A stretch of DNA of 27,942 nt from Solirubrobacterales bacterium (GTDB lineage: Bacteria > Actinomycetota > Thermoleophilia > Solirubrobacterales > Solirubrobacteraceae). The stretch is from positions 1 through 27,942 of the forward strand of contig JACCYI010000048.1 in assembly GCA_013696535.1 (NCBI GenBank), given 5' to 3'. A program made the position numbers and the translations under genes. Under the pieces are notes generated by a model, which was not told the DNA's origin, did no database searches, and worked only from the letters and a program-made list of their open reading frames with translations. Each line of letters opens with the position of its first letter. Position 1 is the stretch's first letter. Positions 1-9,036 of the stretch are shown here, one piece after another.

Positions 1-62
1 GTCTGCCCATCTCAGCACAAGCTGCAACATGGATAATGCCGACGAGTCAAGAACTTCACATT

Positions 63-86
63 GCGGCCCGGAGATGTCCGGGCCGC
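63..86 (-). terminator. GC-rich hairpin after the PhaC-like gene
   Basis: A perfect 9-bp inverted repeat (GCGGCCCGG, loop AGATGT, CCGGGCCGC) lies 16 bases past the stop codon of the minus-strand PhaC-like gene. It is followed on that strand by a moderately A/T-rich stretch rather than a clean U-tract. Position and stem strength suit a transcription terminator, but the weak tail leaves efficiency uncertain. Bases 1-62 show nothing else recognisable. Confidence 0.55.
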
Positions 87-101
87 GGGACGCTTCTCGT
101 A

Positions 102-1349
102 CTAGTAGCCGGGGCGGATGACCGGCGGGCGCGTGGGTGCGGCACGCTTGGCCGCGCGCTTGGCCTCACCCGGGCTCACCGCCGCGGTCGAAGCCGCGAG
201 CACGCCCGCCATCAGCTCTGGCCAGTGGTCGCGCAGCGCTTCGCGCCCCATGAAGAGCCCGAGGTGCCCGCCCGCGGTCAGCTCCCGCTGGATCTTGTCG
301 GCCGGAGTGCCGACGTGCTCGGCGATCGCCCACACCTGGTCGGGCGGGGTGATGTGGTCCTTCTGGCCCGCCAGAAGGAAGAGCGGGCATTCGATGCGGC
401 CGAGGTCGACGAGCTCGCCACCCACGTGGAGCTCACCCTTGACGAGCTCGTTGTTGGAGAACAGATGCTCGACGATCCACAGGTAGAAGGCCCCGGGTAT
501 GTCCTGGCAGTGCTTGAACCAGTCCTCGAAGACGGTGTAGCGTGCGACGTGCTCGGCGTCGTCGAGGTGCTTGAGCAGCGCGAGCTGCCGGGTGACCTCG
601 TTCTCGGGTTGCATCGCGATGAACCCGCCCAGCAGGTACTCACCCTTCATCACGCCGCCGTGGTTGGCGACCATCCGCTCGTAGAACGACAGGTCGCCGG
701 TTGAGCCGAGAAGCTCGACGTACTTGTGGATCTCTGCCTCCCCCGCGTGGAAGTCGATCGGGGCGCCGGCGATGGTGAGCGTGTTCATCCGCTCGGGATG
801 CAGAGCGGCGTAGATCGTCGCGAGCCAGCCACCCTGGCAGTCGCCGACCAGATTGACCTTGCCGCCGTTCGGGGCGACCTCGTCGAGCACCCGATCGAGA
901 TCGGCCAGGTAGTCCTCGATCGTCGTCCCTCGGGTCTGCGCCGTCGCCCCGACCCAGTCGACGGAGTAGAGCCGGGTCAGTCCGGCGGCCCGCAGCACCT
1001 TCATCTGGCTCTGAGCGGAGGTGTAGTCGACGATGCAGGAGTCGTGGCCGGCTTGAGGCGGAAACACGATGGTGGGAACGACGTTGTCCTTGGAGCCCTG
1101 CGAGAAGTCACGCAGCCGTGTAATCGGCGTCTCGAAGACGATCTCGTGCGGCGACGACCATGTCGGAGGGCGACGGCCGTTCATGGCCTGAGACCACCGC
1201 CACGCGTCAGACGCCACATCCCACGGCATAGCGCCGCGGCGGATCGCCCCGGCCCAGTAGTCGGTGGACAGTCTCGCCGCGCTACGCCACGTCTCCGTGG
1301 AAGACTCGACGGTCGAGCGGGACAGAGCGGGTACGCAGGTCGCGAGCAT
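102..1349 (-). CDS. PhaC-like poly(3-hydroxyalkanoate) synthase / alpha-beta hydrolase
   Basis: A 415-residue alpha/beta-hydrolase with the cysteine nucleophile elbow of PHA synthases: GDCQGG with Cys171, where lipases have GxSxG. The rest of the triad is visible as Asp331 (AGQKDH) and His362 (GGHLGL). The length is close to the short class III/IV PhaC subunits rather than the roughly 590-residue class I enzymes. Residues 395-415 form a basic, Ala/Pro-rich tail. It is divergent from the 3-hydroxybutyrate dehydrogenase gene with only 34 bases between the starts, and a phasin lies nearby, which supports a PHA role. A TAGGGA box lies 6 bases before the ATG, so the message may be leaderless. It could instead be a PhaC-like hydrolase or depolymerase; the catalytic Cys argues for synthase chemistry. 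Confidence 0.75.
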   Translation of the reverse strand: MLATCVPALSRSTVESSTETWRSAARLSTDYWAGAIRRGAMPWDVASDAWRWSQAMNGRRPPTWSSPHEIVFETPITRLRDFSQGSKDNVVPTIVFPPQAGHDSCIVDYTSAQSQMKVLRAAGLTRLYSVDWVGATAQTRGTTIEDYLADLDRVLDEVAPNGGKVNLVGDCQGGWLATIYAALHPERMNTLTIAGAPIDFHAGEAEIHKYVELLGSTGDLSFYERMVANHGGVMKGEYLLGGFIAMQPENEVTRQLALLKHLDDAEHVARYTVFEDWFKHCQDIPGAFYLWIVEHLFSNNELVKGELHVGGELVDLGRIECPLFLLAGQKDHITPPDQVWAIAEHVGTPADKIQRELTAGGHLGLFMGREALRDHWPELMAGVLAASTAAVSPGEAKRAAKRAAPTRPPVIRPGY

Positions 1350-1383
1350 CAGGTTTCCCTACCCATTCATGAGGAGTTGGAAT

Positions 1384-2139
1384 GTGACAAGTCTTGAAAG
1401 TAGAGCGGTGCTCGTGACGGGTACGGCCAGCGGCATCGGACAGGCCATCGCGCAACGGCTCGTTGACGACGGCATGAAGGTGCTCGCCGTCGACCTCAGC
1501 CCACCCGAAGCAACGGACGCGCCGGGCGAGTTCTTCCAGGCCGATCTGACCACGCGCGAAGGCAACCGTGCCGCGGTCGAGATGGCGCTCGAACGCTTCG
1601 GTCGACTCGACGCCGTGATCCCCAACGCCGGCTTCCAGCACGTGTCGCCCGTCGCGGACTTTCCCGAAGATCGCTGGGACGCGATCCTCGCAGTACTGCT
1701 CACGAGCCCGTTCCTGCTCGCGAAGTACGCGTGGCCGGCGCTGGTCGAGTCCGGGGCGGGGCGCTTCGTGGCGATCGCCTCGGTCCACGGCCTGGTGGCG
1801 TCGCCCTTCAAGGCCGGGTACGTCTCCGCCAAGCATGGGGTGCTCGGCCTGGTCAAGACGCTTGCGCTCGAGGGCGCCGAGCACGGCGTGACGGCGACGG
1901 CGGTGTGCCCGGGATACGTGCGCACGCCCCTCGTCGAGAAGCAGATCGCCGGCCAGGCAGCGGCACACGGCATCTCCGAGGACCGCGTGCTCGAGGAGAT
2001 CATCCTGGCGCCGCAGGCGGTCAAGCGCCTCGTGGAGCCGTCGGAGGTCGCCGGCGTCGTCGCGTTCCTGCTCGGTCCGCAAGGGCGCTCCTTCACGGGC
2101 TCGCCGGTCACGCTCGACCAGGGGTGGACCGCACGCTGA
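1384..2139 (+). CDS. bdhA: D-3-hydroxybutyrate dehydrogenase (SDR family)
   Basis: A 251-residue classical short-chain dehydrogenase predicted to oxidise 3-hydroxybutyrate to acetoacetate with NAD. The cofactor loop TGTASGIG is at residues 12-19, NAG at 81-83, and the catalytic Ser133, Tyr146 and Lys150 (YVSAK) are present. The stretch GYVRTPLVEKQ followed by APQAVKRLVEP is characteristic of BdhA. The GTG start was chosen because GAGGAG lies 7 bases upstream; an in-frame ATG at 1369 lacks a ribosome site. The position usually holding the tetrad Asn appears to be Leu105 (AVLLTSPF), a departure seen in some SDRs. The gene is divergent from the PhaC-like gene, and its 3' end overlaps the convergent hydrolase by 32 bases. 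Confidence 0.88.
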   Translation: MTSLESRAVLVTGTASGIGQAIAQRLVDDGMKVLAVDLSPPEATDAPGEFFQADLTTREGNRAAVEMALERFGRLDAVIPNAGFQHVSPVADFPEDRWDAILAVLLTSPFLLAKYAWPALVESGAGRFVAIASVHGLVASPFKAGYVSAKHGVLGLVKTLALEGAEHGVTATAVCPGYVRTPLVEKQIAGQAAAHGISEDRVLEEIILAPQAVKRLVEPSEVAGVVAFLLGPQGRSFTGSPVTLDQGWTAR

Positions 2140-2941
2140 CCAGGAACTCCGCGACCCGTACGTCCGCTGCCGGCTCATCCGTCGGATAGAGGTGTCCTGC
2201 GCCGGGCAGGAGTTCCAGCCGGGCGCCCGGAATGGCCTCTGCGAGCAGCTCGGCGTTCCCCGGCGGCACCATCACGTCCGCGTCCCCGTGAACCACGAGG
2301 GTCGGGACGGTGAGCTCTGGGAGGCGGGCGTGGGCGTCGTGCGAGAGCGCGGCGGCGAGCTGAGCGAGGTAGTACTCGGGTTCGGCCGGGAATCGCAGGC
2401 GCCGGGCGATGTCCTCGCCGATGCGCTGTGCGTCCTCCGCACGCGTGCGGGGCCCGTAGTTGTAGGGCACGGATGCCCAGACGCTCTCTTCGGGCGGCAT
2501 GGCCGCGCGGCGGTCGAAGAAGGCTCTCACATCGCTGCCGAGCGCCACTGATCGCTGTCCTCCGGGGGTCGTGGCGCCGAGCACGAGCGAGCGGACCCGG
2601 GCTGGGTGGCGGAGCGCCACCTCCTGGGCGATCATGCCGCCTAGCGAGATGCCGTAGACATGCGCGGACTGCTCCCCGGCCGCGTCGAGCACGGCGACGC
2701 AGTCGTCGGCCAGCTGACCCACCGAGTAAGGGCCGGGTGGGCGGGCCGAGCGTCCCATCCCGCGGTTGTCGAAGGAGAGGACGCGGAAGCCCGCTGCGAC
2801 CAGCACCGGGACGGTCCGCCACCAGCCGGTGGCGTTCATGCCGAGCCCCATCACGAGAAGCACGGGCGCGCCTGCGCCCGTGCTCTCGTAGTACAGCTCA
2901 ACGTCGCCGCTGAGGGCGACGCTACTTGGTGAGGAGCTCAC
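2108..2941 (-). CDS. Alpha/beta-fold hydrolase (enol-lactonase-like), possible PHA/ester hydrolase
   Basis: A 277-residue serine hydrolase of the alpha/beta fold. The oxyanion region is VMGLGMNATGW, the nucleophile elbow is GISLGG (Ser99), the acid is Asp222 (GDADVMVPP) and the base is His250 (GAGHLYP). Overall it resembles 3-oxoadipate enol-lactonase-type enzymes. The GTG start at 2941 lies within the last codons of the upstream phasin, giving a 20-base overlap and probable translational coupling; GGCGGG upstream is a weak ribosome site. Placement between a phasin and the bdhA/PhaC-like pair suggests hydrolysis of a hydroxyalkanoate ester or thioester, but the substrate cannot be read from sequence. 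Its last 32 bases overlap bdhA tail-to-tail. Confidence 0.8.
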   Translation of the reverse strand: MSSSPSSVALSGDVELYYESTGAGAPVLLVMGLGMNATGWWRTVPVLVAAGFRVLSFDNRGMGRSARPPGPYSVGQLADDCVAVLDAAGEQSAHVYGISLGGMIAQEVALRHPARVRSLVLGATTPGGQRSVALGSDVRAFFDRRAAMPPEESVWASVPYNYGPRTRAEDAQRIGEDIARRLRFPAEPEYYLAQLAAALSHDAHARLPELTVPTLVVHGDADVMVPPGNAELLAEAIPGARLELLPGAGHLYPTDEPAADVRVAEFLVSVRSTPGRA

Positions 2942-3299
2942 GACCCGCCGAGGCGTAGGCCTCGGTGACCGAGCGAGTGAAGTCCGACTGGGCGTCGAGG
3001 ACGGTGGAGACCCACTCGACCTGGCTGTTGCGGGCGAGCTTGTGCTGAAGGTCGGCAACGCCGTTGAAGCTCTTCTCGTATGCGTCGATCGACGTGAGGC
3101 CGAACTTGCGGCTCTCGTCGCCCATGCGCTCGGAGATCTCACGGAAGCGATCAGCAGCGGCTTCAGTCGTCTCGGTGTGCTTCTCGTTGAGCTCGCGGAT
3201 GCGATCGGCGGCGGCCTTGACGTTGTCGGTCTTGGTGTCGCCGGCCGGGCGGACACGGCTCGTGGTGGGCTCTGCGACGGGCTTGCGGGTGGTGGCCAT
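2922..3299 (-). CDS. Phasin-family PHA granule-associated protein
   Basis: A 125-residue, almost entirely helical protein. The N-terminal 25 residues are polar and probably disordered (Thr/Pro/Arg-rich). A charged helical stretch follows (about residues 26-62), then a phasin-like C-terminal half containing DAYEKSFNGVADLQHKLARN and an AQSDFTRS..TEAYASAGREL segment. Phasins coat PHA granules and control their number and access. The ATG at 3299 is preceded by GGGAG at good spacing; an in-frame upstream extension to 3371 would run through the promoter palindrome and is not used. Its own promoter/operator lies at 3329-3371. The downstream hydrolase overlaps it, so the two are probably co-translated. 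Confidence 0.78.
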   Translation of the reverse strand: MATTRKPVAEPTTSRVRPAGDTKTDNVKAAADRIRELNEKHTETTEAAADRFREISERMGDESRKFGLTSIDAYEKSFNGVADLQHKLARNSQVEWVSTVLDAQSDFTRSVTEAYASAGRELLTK

Positions 3300-3328
3300 G
3301 AAGGACTCCCTTGGTTTTCGAGGTTCAT

Positions 3329-3371
3329 GCTGACGTGCTTGCAGTTTAGCAAGCACGTCAGCTAACCGCAA
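3329..3371 (-). promoter_or_regulatory. Phasin promoter with palindromic operator over the -10
   Basis: On the minus strand, TTGCGG (3371-3366) is followed after exactly 17 bases by TAAACT (3348-3343), a good sigma-A-type promoter for the phasin gene. The -10 hexamer is precisely the 6-base loop of a perfect inverted repeat with 14-base arms, GCTGACGTGCTTGC and GCAAGCACGTCAGC (3329-3342 and 3349-3362). A protein bound to this dyad would cover the -10, so repression is the natural reading. The arms contain TGC/GCA half-sites, as in known PhaR targets. Transcription would begin near 3335, leaving a leader of roughly 36 bases. Confidence 0.65.
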
Positions 3372-3377
3372 GCGCCC

Positions 3378-5351
<1,974 letters not shown>

Positions 5352-5376
5352 TGGGTTCTCTTCTCCTCGGGTCGTT

Positions 5377-5406
5377 CGGGTGCCGGCGTCCAGGGGCCGG
5401 CACCCG
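5377..5406 (-). terminator. Hairpin between actP and acs
   Basis: A perfect 11-bp inverted repeat (CGGGTGCCGGC, 8-base loop, GCCGGCACCCG) sits in the 77-base gap between the actP stop and the acs start. No U-tract follows, so it is more likely a partial terminator, attenuator or RNA-stabilising hairpin that sets the actP:acs ratio than a full stop. The acs ribosome site (GAGGAG) lies just beyond it. Confidence 0.5.
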
Positions 5407-5428
5407 CTAACAGCGTCTCGTCAAAGGG

Positions 5429-7033
5429 TCAGTGCGAAGCGGCCTTCTCGGCTCCCAACCCGGTCTCCGAGCGGACGTAGAGCTCATGGAATGAGCGCTC
5501 CGCCCCCCGCTCCTTGGAGAGCACGGTGCCCAGGAAGCAGCCGAGGAACCCCATCGGGATCGAGATGATGCCGGGGTTGTTGAGGTCGTACCACTTGAAG
5601 GCCCCGGTGTCGGGCGCCCCCGGTGCCCCGCCCCACACAATCGGGCTGATGATGATGAGCCCGAGCGCCGAGACCACACCGAACAGCACACCCGTGACAG
5701 CGCCCGCGGTGTTGAAGCGAGACCAGGTGAGCGCCAGCAGCAGCGCCGGGAAGTTCGCGCTCGCCGCGATCGCAAAAGCGAGCCCGACCATGAAGGACAC
5801 GTTCAAGCCCTCCCCGCCGAGGATGGCGATGGCCATCGCGATGACCCCGATACCGACCGCGGCGACCTTCGCCACGATGACCTCCTCCTTCTCGGAGTCC
5901 TTGCCCTTGCGGATGATGCTCGACCAGATGTCGTGCGCGACCGCGCTGGAGGCGGAGAGGACGAGTCCCGCCACCACGGCGAGGATCGTGGCGAAGGCGA
6001 TACCGGCGATGATCGCGAGGAACAGGTCCCCGCCCGTCGTCCCAGCGCCGCCGCCGAGTTCCTCGGCGAGGTTCGGCGCGGCGAGGTTGCCGCCCTTGCC
6101 GGCAGCTTCAACTCCGCCCTGGCCCAGGATGGCGCGGGCTCCGAACCCGATCACGGTGGTGAGGATGTAGAACCCGCCGATGATGAACATCGCCGTGACC
6201 ACGGACGAGCGGGCGGCCTTGGCCGTCGGAACGGTGAAGAACCGCATCAGGATATGCGGCAGGCCGGCTGTACCCAGGACGAGGGCGAGACCGAGCGAGA
6301 CGAGGTCCAGCTCGTTCTTGAGGAAGGTGCCCGGCCCGAGTGAGAAGGTCGATCCCTTGCCGCGGCCGGCCTCCGCGGCGCGGTTGAAGAGCTCGATCGG
6401 ATTGAACCCGACGCGCTCGAGCACGAAGATCGACATCACCACGATGCCGAACATCAACAGGACGGCCTTGATGATCTGCACCCAGGTCGTGGCGAGCATC
6501 CCGCCGAAGACCACGTAACAGAGCATGAACGTCCCCGTGATCAGCACGGCGACCGTGAAGTCGAAGCCCACCAGCGCCTGGATGAGCACGCCTGCGCCGA
6601 CCATCTGCGCGATCAGGTAGAAGGCTGCGACGTTGAGCGTGCCGATCGCCGCCGCCACCCGCGCCGGCCGCTCGCGCAGCCGGAAGGACAGCACATCGGC
6701 GATGGTGTACTTGCCGGCGTTGCGCATCCGCTCGGCCAGGAGGAACATGACCGTCAGGAAGGCGACGAGGAAGCCGATCGAGTAGAGGAACCCGTCGAAG
6801 CCGTAGAGGTAGATCAGGCCCGCGATCCCCAGGAAGGATGCCGCCGAAAGGTAGTCGCCCGAGATCGCCAGGCCGTTCTGGAAACCGGTGATCCCGCGTC
6901 CGGCGGCGTAGAAGTTGTCCGCTGAGCTCCCCCGCCTGGAAGCCCAGAAGGTGATGACCAGGGTGAGGGCGAGGATGACGCTGAAGACGCCCAGAGCCAG
7001 CCCGTTGATTTCCGCAGCGAGGACGATGGGCAT
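5429..7033 (-). CDS. actP: Acetate/monocarboxylate:sodium symporter (SSS family)
   Basis: A 534-residue solute:sodium symporter of the ActP type, predicted to bring acetate and related short acids into the cytoplasm. It has about 13 hydrophobic segments. The family-typical region FYAAGRGITGFQNGLAISGDYLSAASFLGI lies near residues 42-71, and SSAVAHDIWSS in the C-terminal half is also characteristic. The ATG overlaps the stop of the upstream DUF485 gene in an ATGA, so the two are translationally coupled, the usual yjcH-actP arrangement. A GTTGGDLF-containing Gly-rich loop lies after the central membrane segments. The downstream acs gene supplies the enzyme that activates the imported acetate. 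Confidence 0.93.
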   Translation of the reverse strand: MPIVLAAEINGLALGVFSVILALTLVITFWASRRGSSADNFYAAGRGITGFQNGLAISGDYLSAASFLGIAGLIYLYGFDGFLYSIGFLVAFLTVMFLLAERMRNAGKYTIADVLSFRLRERPARVAAAIGTLNVAAFYLIAQMVGAGVLIQALVGFDFTVAVLITGTFMLCYVVFGGMLATTWVQIIKAVLLMFGIVVMSIFVLERVGFNPIELFNRAAEAGRGKGSTFSLGPGTFLKNELDLVSLGLALVLGTAGLPHILMRFFTVPTAKAARSSVVTAMFIIGGFYILTTVIGFGARAILGQGGVEAAGKGGNLAAPNLAEELGGGAGTTGGDLFLAIIAGIAFATILAVVAGLVLSASSAVAHDIWSSIIRKGKDSEKEEVIVAKVAAVGIGVIAMAIAILGGEGLNVSFMVGLAFAIAASANFPALLLALTWSRFNTAGAVTGVLFGVVSALGLIIISPIVWGGAPGAPDTGAFKWYDLNNPGIISIPMGFLGCFLGTVLSKERGAERSFHELYVRSETGLGAEKAASH

Positions 7034-7455
7034 CAGGCGGTGCCTCCGGAAGTGGAAGTGGCAGACCGGCTGCCCGTACCGGCGCTCGCGTCGTCGCGGG
7101 CCGCGCGCTCGGCGGTCGTCCGCTCGGAGGAGACCCGCGCCTCGTGGTCCACGTGGTCGGCTATCGCCGCGTCCGCCAGTGGGTCATAGATGTTCGCCGA
7201 GCGCTTCAGGTACATGACGCCCAGCACGAGCACCATCAGGAACTGGGTCAGCGCGAGCACGTATCCGACGGTTAGACCCTGATAGACCGAATTTCCCATC
7301 GTGTCCCGCGCATAGGCGCAGAGCAGGATGAACGCCATGTAGTAGGTCAGGAAGAAGATCGTCGCCGGTAGAACGAACGACCGCCGCTTCTTCACGAGTT
7401 CCTGGAATTCAGGCGATCGCTCGATCGCCTCCCAGTCAATGGGTCTCTCGGCCAT
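7033..7455 (-). CDS. DUF485 (YjcH-like) inner-membrane partner of ActP
   Basis: A 140-residue small membrane protein of the DUF485/YjcH family, which almost always lies directly upstream of ActP-type acetate permeases. The cytoplasmic N-terminus includes SPEFQELVKKRRSFVLPAT. Two membrane segments follow at about residues 28-48 (ATIFFLTYYMAFILLCAYA) and 62-83 (LTVGYVLALTQFLMVLVLGVMYL). A long polar, Ser/Thr/Ala-rich C-terminal tail from residue 90 is longer than in the enterobacterial protein. A strong ribosome site (GGGAGGAG) precedes the ATG, and the stop overlaps the actP start by one base. The molecular role in the family is unknown; assisting or regulating the symporter is the usual inference. 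Confidence 0.88.
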   Translation of the reverse strand: MAERPIDWEAIERSPEFQELVKKRRSFVLPATIFFLTYYMAFILLCAYARDTMGNSVYQGLTVGYVLALTQFLMVLVLGVMYLKRSANIYDPLADAAIADHVDHEARVSSERTTAERAARDDASAGTGSRSATSTSGGTA

Positions 7456-7497
7456 ATCTCCTCCCTCATCGCTCCGACGACCAGCTTCAGTGCCTGT

Positions 7498-7536
7498 ATC
7501 CCCTCACGCCTTGCGGCAAACGCGACAATAGGGGAT
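7498..7536. repeat. Imperfectly placed inverted repeat upstream of DUF485-actP
   Basis: ATCCCCT (7498-7504) and AGGGGAT (7530-7536) form a 7-bp inverted repeat separated by 25 bases in the gap upstream of the DUF485 gene. It could be an operator or a weak terminator of the upstream membrane-protein gene. The short arms and long loop make either reading tentative. Confidence 0.25.
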
Positions 7537-8480
7537 CAGGCGCGCCGCTTGCGCTTCTTCTTCTTCGAGGCCGGATGGGCCGTCGAACGCTCAGCGCCCG
7601 AGGCCGCGACCGCGGCGACCGAGCCAGGCTCGCGCTGCTTGGGACGCCCGGATGCTCCGCCGCCCGTGGCGCGGGCCTCGCGCATCTGCTGTTGCGTCGG
7701 CCATGGCTCCGCCTGCCCGGTGCGCCACGCGGGTGGCTGGCCCTTGGGCCACCGGCCCAGGAAGAGCACGCCCAGCGCTCCGAGCCAGAAGCACTGAACC
7801 ACGGGAAGCGGGCTGCCGATGGGGATGAGCGTCAGGACGCCGGAGAGGATGCCGAGCACGCCCATGAATCGGGTCAGCAGCCCGACGCGCATGGCGTTTA
7901 GGCATACGAGCACGAAGCCGAGTGCGAGCGCCAGTTGCCCGACGAAGCCGATCAAGGCCGCGGTGGTCACGATCGAGCTCGTCGTGACGTCCTGGGCCGC
8001 CTCCACCGTCCGAGGACCGTTGAGGAAGTCCTGGACGGCCAGCACGGTGCCGACGGGCGAGACGATGTAGGAGAGCGCCGAGAGGACCGCTCCGACGATC
8101 GGCACGTAGAGCGCGATCCGCGGGAACTGCGAGGTGCGCGACCGGGTGGCGAAGGCCAAGAAGGTGAGGGCAAGGCCGATGAGCAGGAAGCCGATCGCCC
8201 GCATGAACGAGGTGCCGATCACCTCGGCGGCGTGGTCTGAGTAGAACTCATAGCGCGGGGCCTCGAGGCTCTGCGCCTGTTGCATGCGCCCCGGCTCAGC
8301 GGCCCGGCCGATGGCGCCCAGGAGGCCGGAGCGCGGCACGTCGGCGAAGACGATGCCCGAGACCACGTAGCTCGCAATCACGAGGATGGCGGCGCCGAAG
8401 GACGCGAAGGCGGCGCGCGGGCGCTGACGCGCCTCCCAGGCAAGGGTCTCTTCGGTCGCCGTCGCCACGATAGGGCTCAT
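7536..8480 (-). CDS. Six-TM membrane protein of unknown function
   Basis: A 314-residue integral membrane protein I cannot assign to a named family. Hydrophobic segments lie at about residues 25-46, 90-111, 121-141, 170-196, 204-221 and 229-242. A roughly 40-residue loop separates the first two (GRMQQAQSLEAPRYEF). The C-terminal 70 residues are polar and end in a strongly basic run (KKKKRKRR), probably cytoplasmic. The ATG at 8480 was chosen; a TTG at 8540 would add a Pro-rich extension overlapping the upstream small gene. No ribosome site is evident, consistent with coupling to the small gene ending 28 bases upstream. DUF485-actP follows 80 bases downstream on the same strand. Confidence 0.6.
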   Translation of the reverse strand: MSPIVATATEETLAWEARQRPRAAFASFGAAILVIASYVVSGIVFADVPRSGLLGAIGRAAEPGRMQQAQSLEAPRYEFYSDHAAEVIGTSFMRAIGFLLIGLALTFLAFATRSRTSQFPRIALYVPIVGAVLSALSYIVSPVGTVLAVQDFLNGPRTVEAAQDVTTSSIVTTAALIGFVGQLALALGFVLVCLNAMRVGLLTRFMGVLGILSGVLTLIPIGSPLPVVQCFWLGALGVLFLGRWPKGQPPAWRTGQAEPWPTQQQMREARATGGGASGRPKQREPGSVAAVAASGAERSTAHPASKKKKRKRRA

Positions 8481-8508
8481 CTTAGTTCGGGTCGAGCCGG
8501 GCGCCGGG

Positions 8509-8727
8509 TCAGGCGCCGGGGCGTCTGGCGGCGGCGTCAAGCGACGCGCGGAGGGCGCCGGGCGCGGTGCTGCGACGTGGCGGCTCGGGATCTGACTCGT
8601 TGCGGCCCGTCACCCGGGAGACGTGGTGCCCGACGAAGAGCAGGACGTCGAGAGCCGGCGCGGCGACGCGGATGAGACGCTCGACGCGGCGGCGCGTCGC
8701 AAGCTGGCTGGGAGTGCGGACGGCCAT
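8509..8727 (-). CDS. Small hypothetical protein (72 aa), one hydrophobic helix
   Basis: Reads MAVRTPSQLATRRRVERL, then a hydrophobic stretch (IRVAAPALDVLLFVGHHV, about residues 19-36), then a polar Pro/Arg/Ser-rich tail. A basic N-terminus before the only hydrophobic helix suggests a membrane-associated peptide. A good -10 (TACAAT, 8743-8738) lies 10 bases before the ATG, and the gene ends 28 bases before the six-TM protein, so the two may form a unit. The same frame stays open far upstream (to 9921) only as an antisense shadow of the flippase-like gene; the promoter position supports the start given here. No family recognised. Confidence 0.5.
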   Translation of the reverse strand: MAVRTPSQLATRRRVERLIRVAAPALDVLLFVGHHVSRVTGRNESDPEPPRRSTAPGALRASLDAAARRPGA

Positions 8728-8737
8728 CGCGGCGCAG

Positions 8738-8763
8738 ATTGTAGAGTCGCGCTCGGGTACGAT
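8738..8763. promoter_or_regulatory. Divergent leaderless promoter pair
   Basis: Two -10-like hexamers lie back to back in a 42-base intergenic gap. TACAAT on the minus strand (8743-8738) is 10 bases before the ATG of the 72-aa gene. TACGAT on the plus strand (8758-8763) is 6 bases before the ATG of the 88-aa gene. Neither start has a Shine-Dalgarno sequence, so both transcripts would begin at or within a few bases of the start codon. No convincing -35 is seen. Confidence 0.5.
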
Positions 8764-8769
8764 GTCGGC

Positions 8770-9036
8770 ATGGACGAAGGCCTCGGCGGTTTCTTCAACG
8801 ATCCCGATCTCCAGCGCCAGATGGCGGAGATGTTCGAGCGCATGCAGGGTGCCCAGTCGCTCGCATGGGCCGACAACGCGATCAAGCTCGCGGTGGACAT
8901 GACGGTCGCGGCCGTCAACCGCATCAACGTCCAGGGAACCGCGGAGCAGCAGGCGCAGCAGATCCGCGCCGTGATGGCCACGGTCTTCCCCGAGGCCGTC
9001 ACCCTGGTGCGCGAGGCGCGCCAGGGACTCTCCTAG
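8770..9036 (+). CDS. Small helical hypothetical protein (88 aa)
   Basis: An 88-residue soluble protein, rich in Gln, Ala, Met and Val and predicted nearly all helical (NDPDLQRQMAEMFERMQ, then AWADNAIKLAVDMTVAAVN). There is no signal peptide or membrane helix. No family recognised. The ATG at 8770 is preferred over in-frame upstream starts because TACGAT stands 6 bases before it, the same spacing as several other genes here, suggesting a leaderless message. Its TAG stop shares the palindromic CTAG (9033-9036) with the stop of the convergent flippase-like gene. Confidence 0.6.
   Translation: MDEGLGGFFNDPDLQRQMAEMFERMQGAQSLAWADNAIKLAVDMTVAAVNRINVQGTAEQQAQQIRAVMATVFPEAVTLVREARQGLS

Noticed and set aside
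2942..3352. Upstream extension of the alpha/beta hydrolase frame to 414 codons
   Set aside because: The added part is a Ser/Pro-rich out-of-frame reading of the phasin gene; family length and domain start support GTG 2941.
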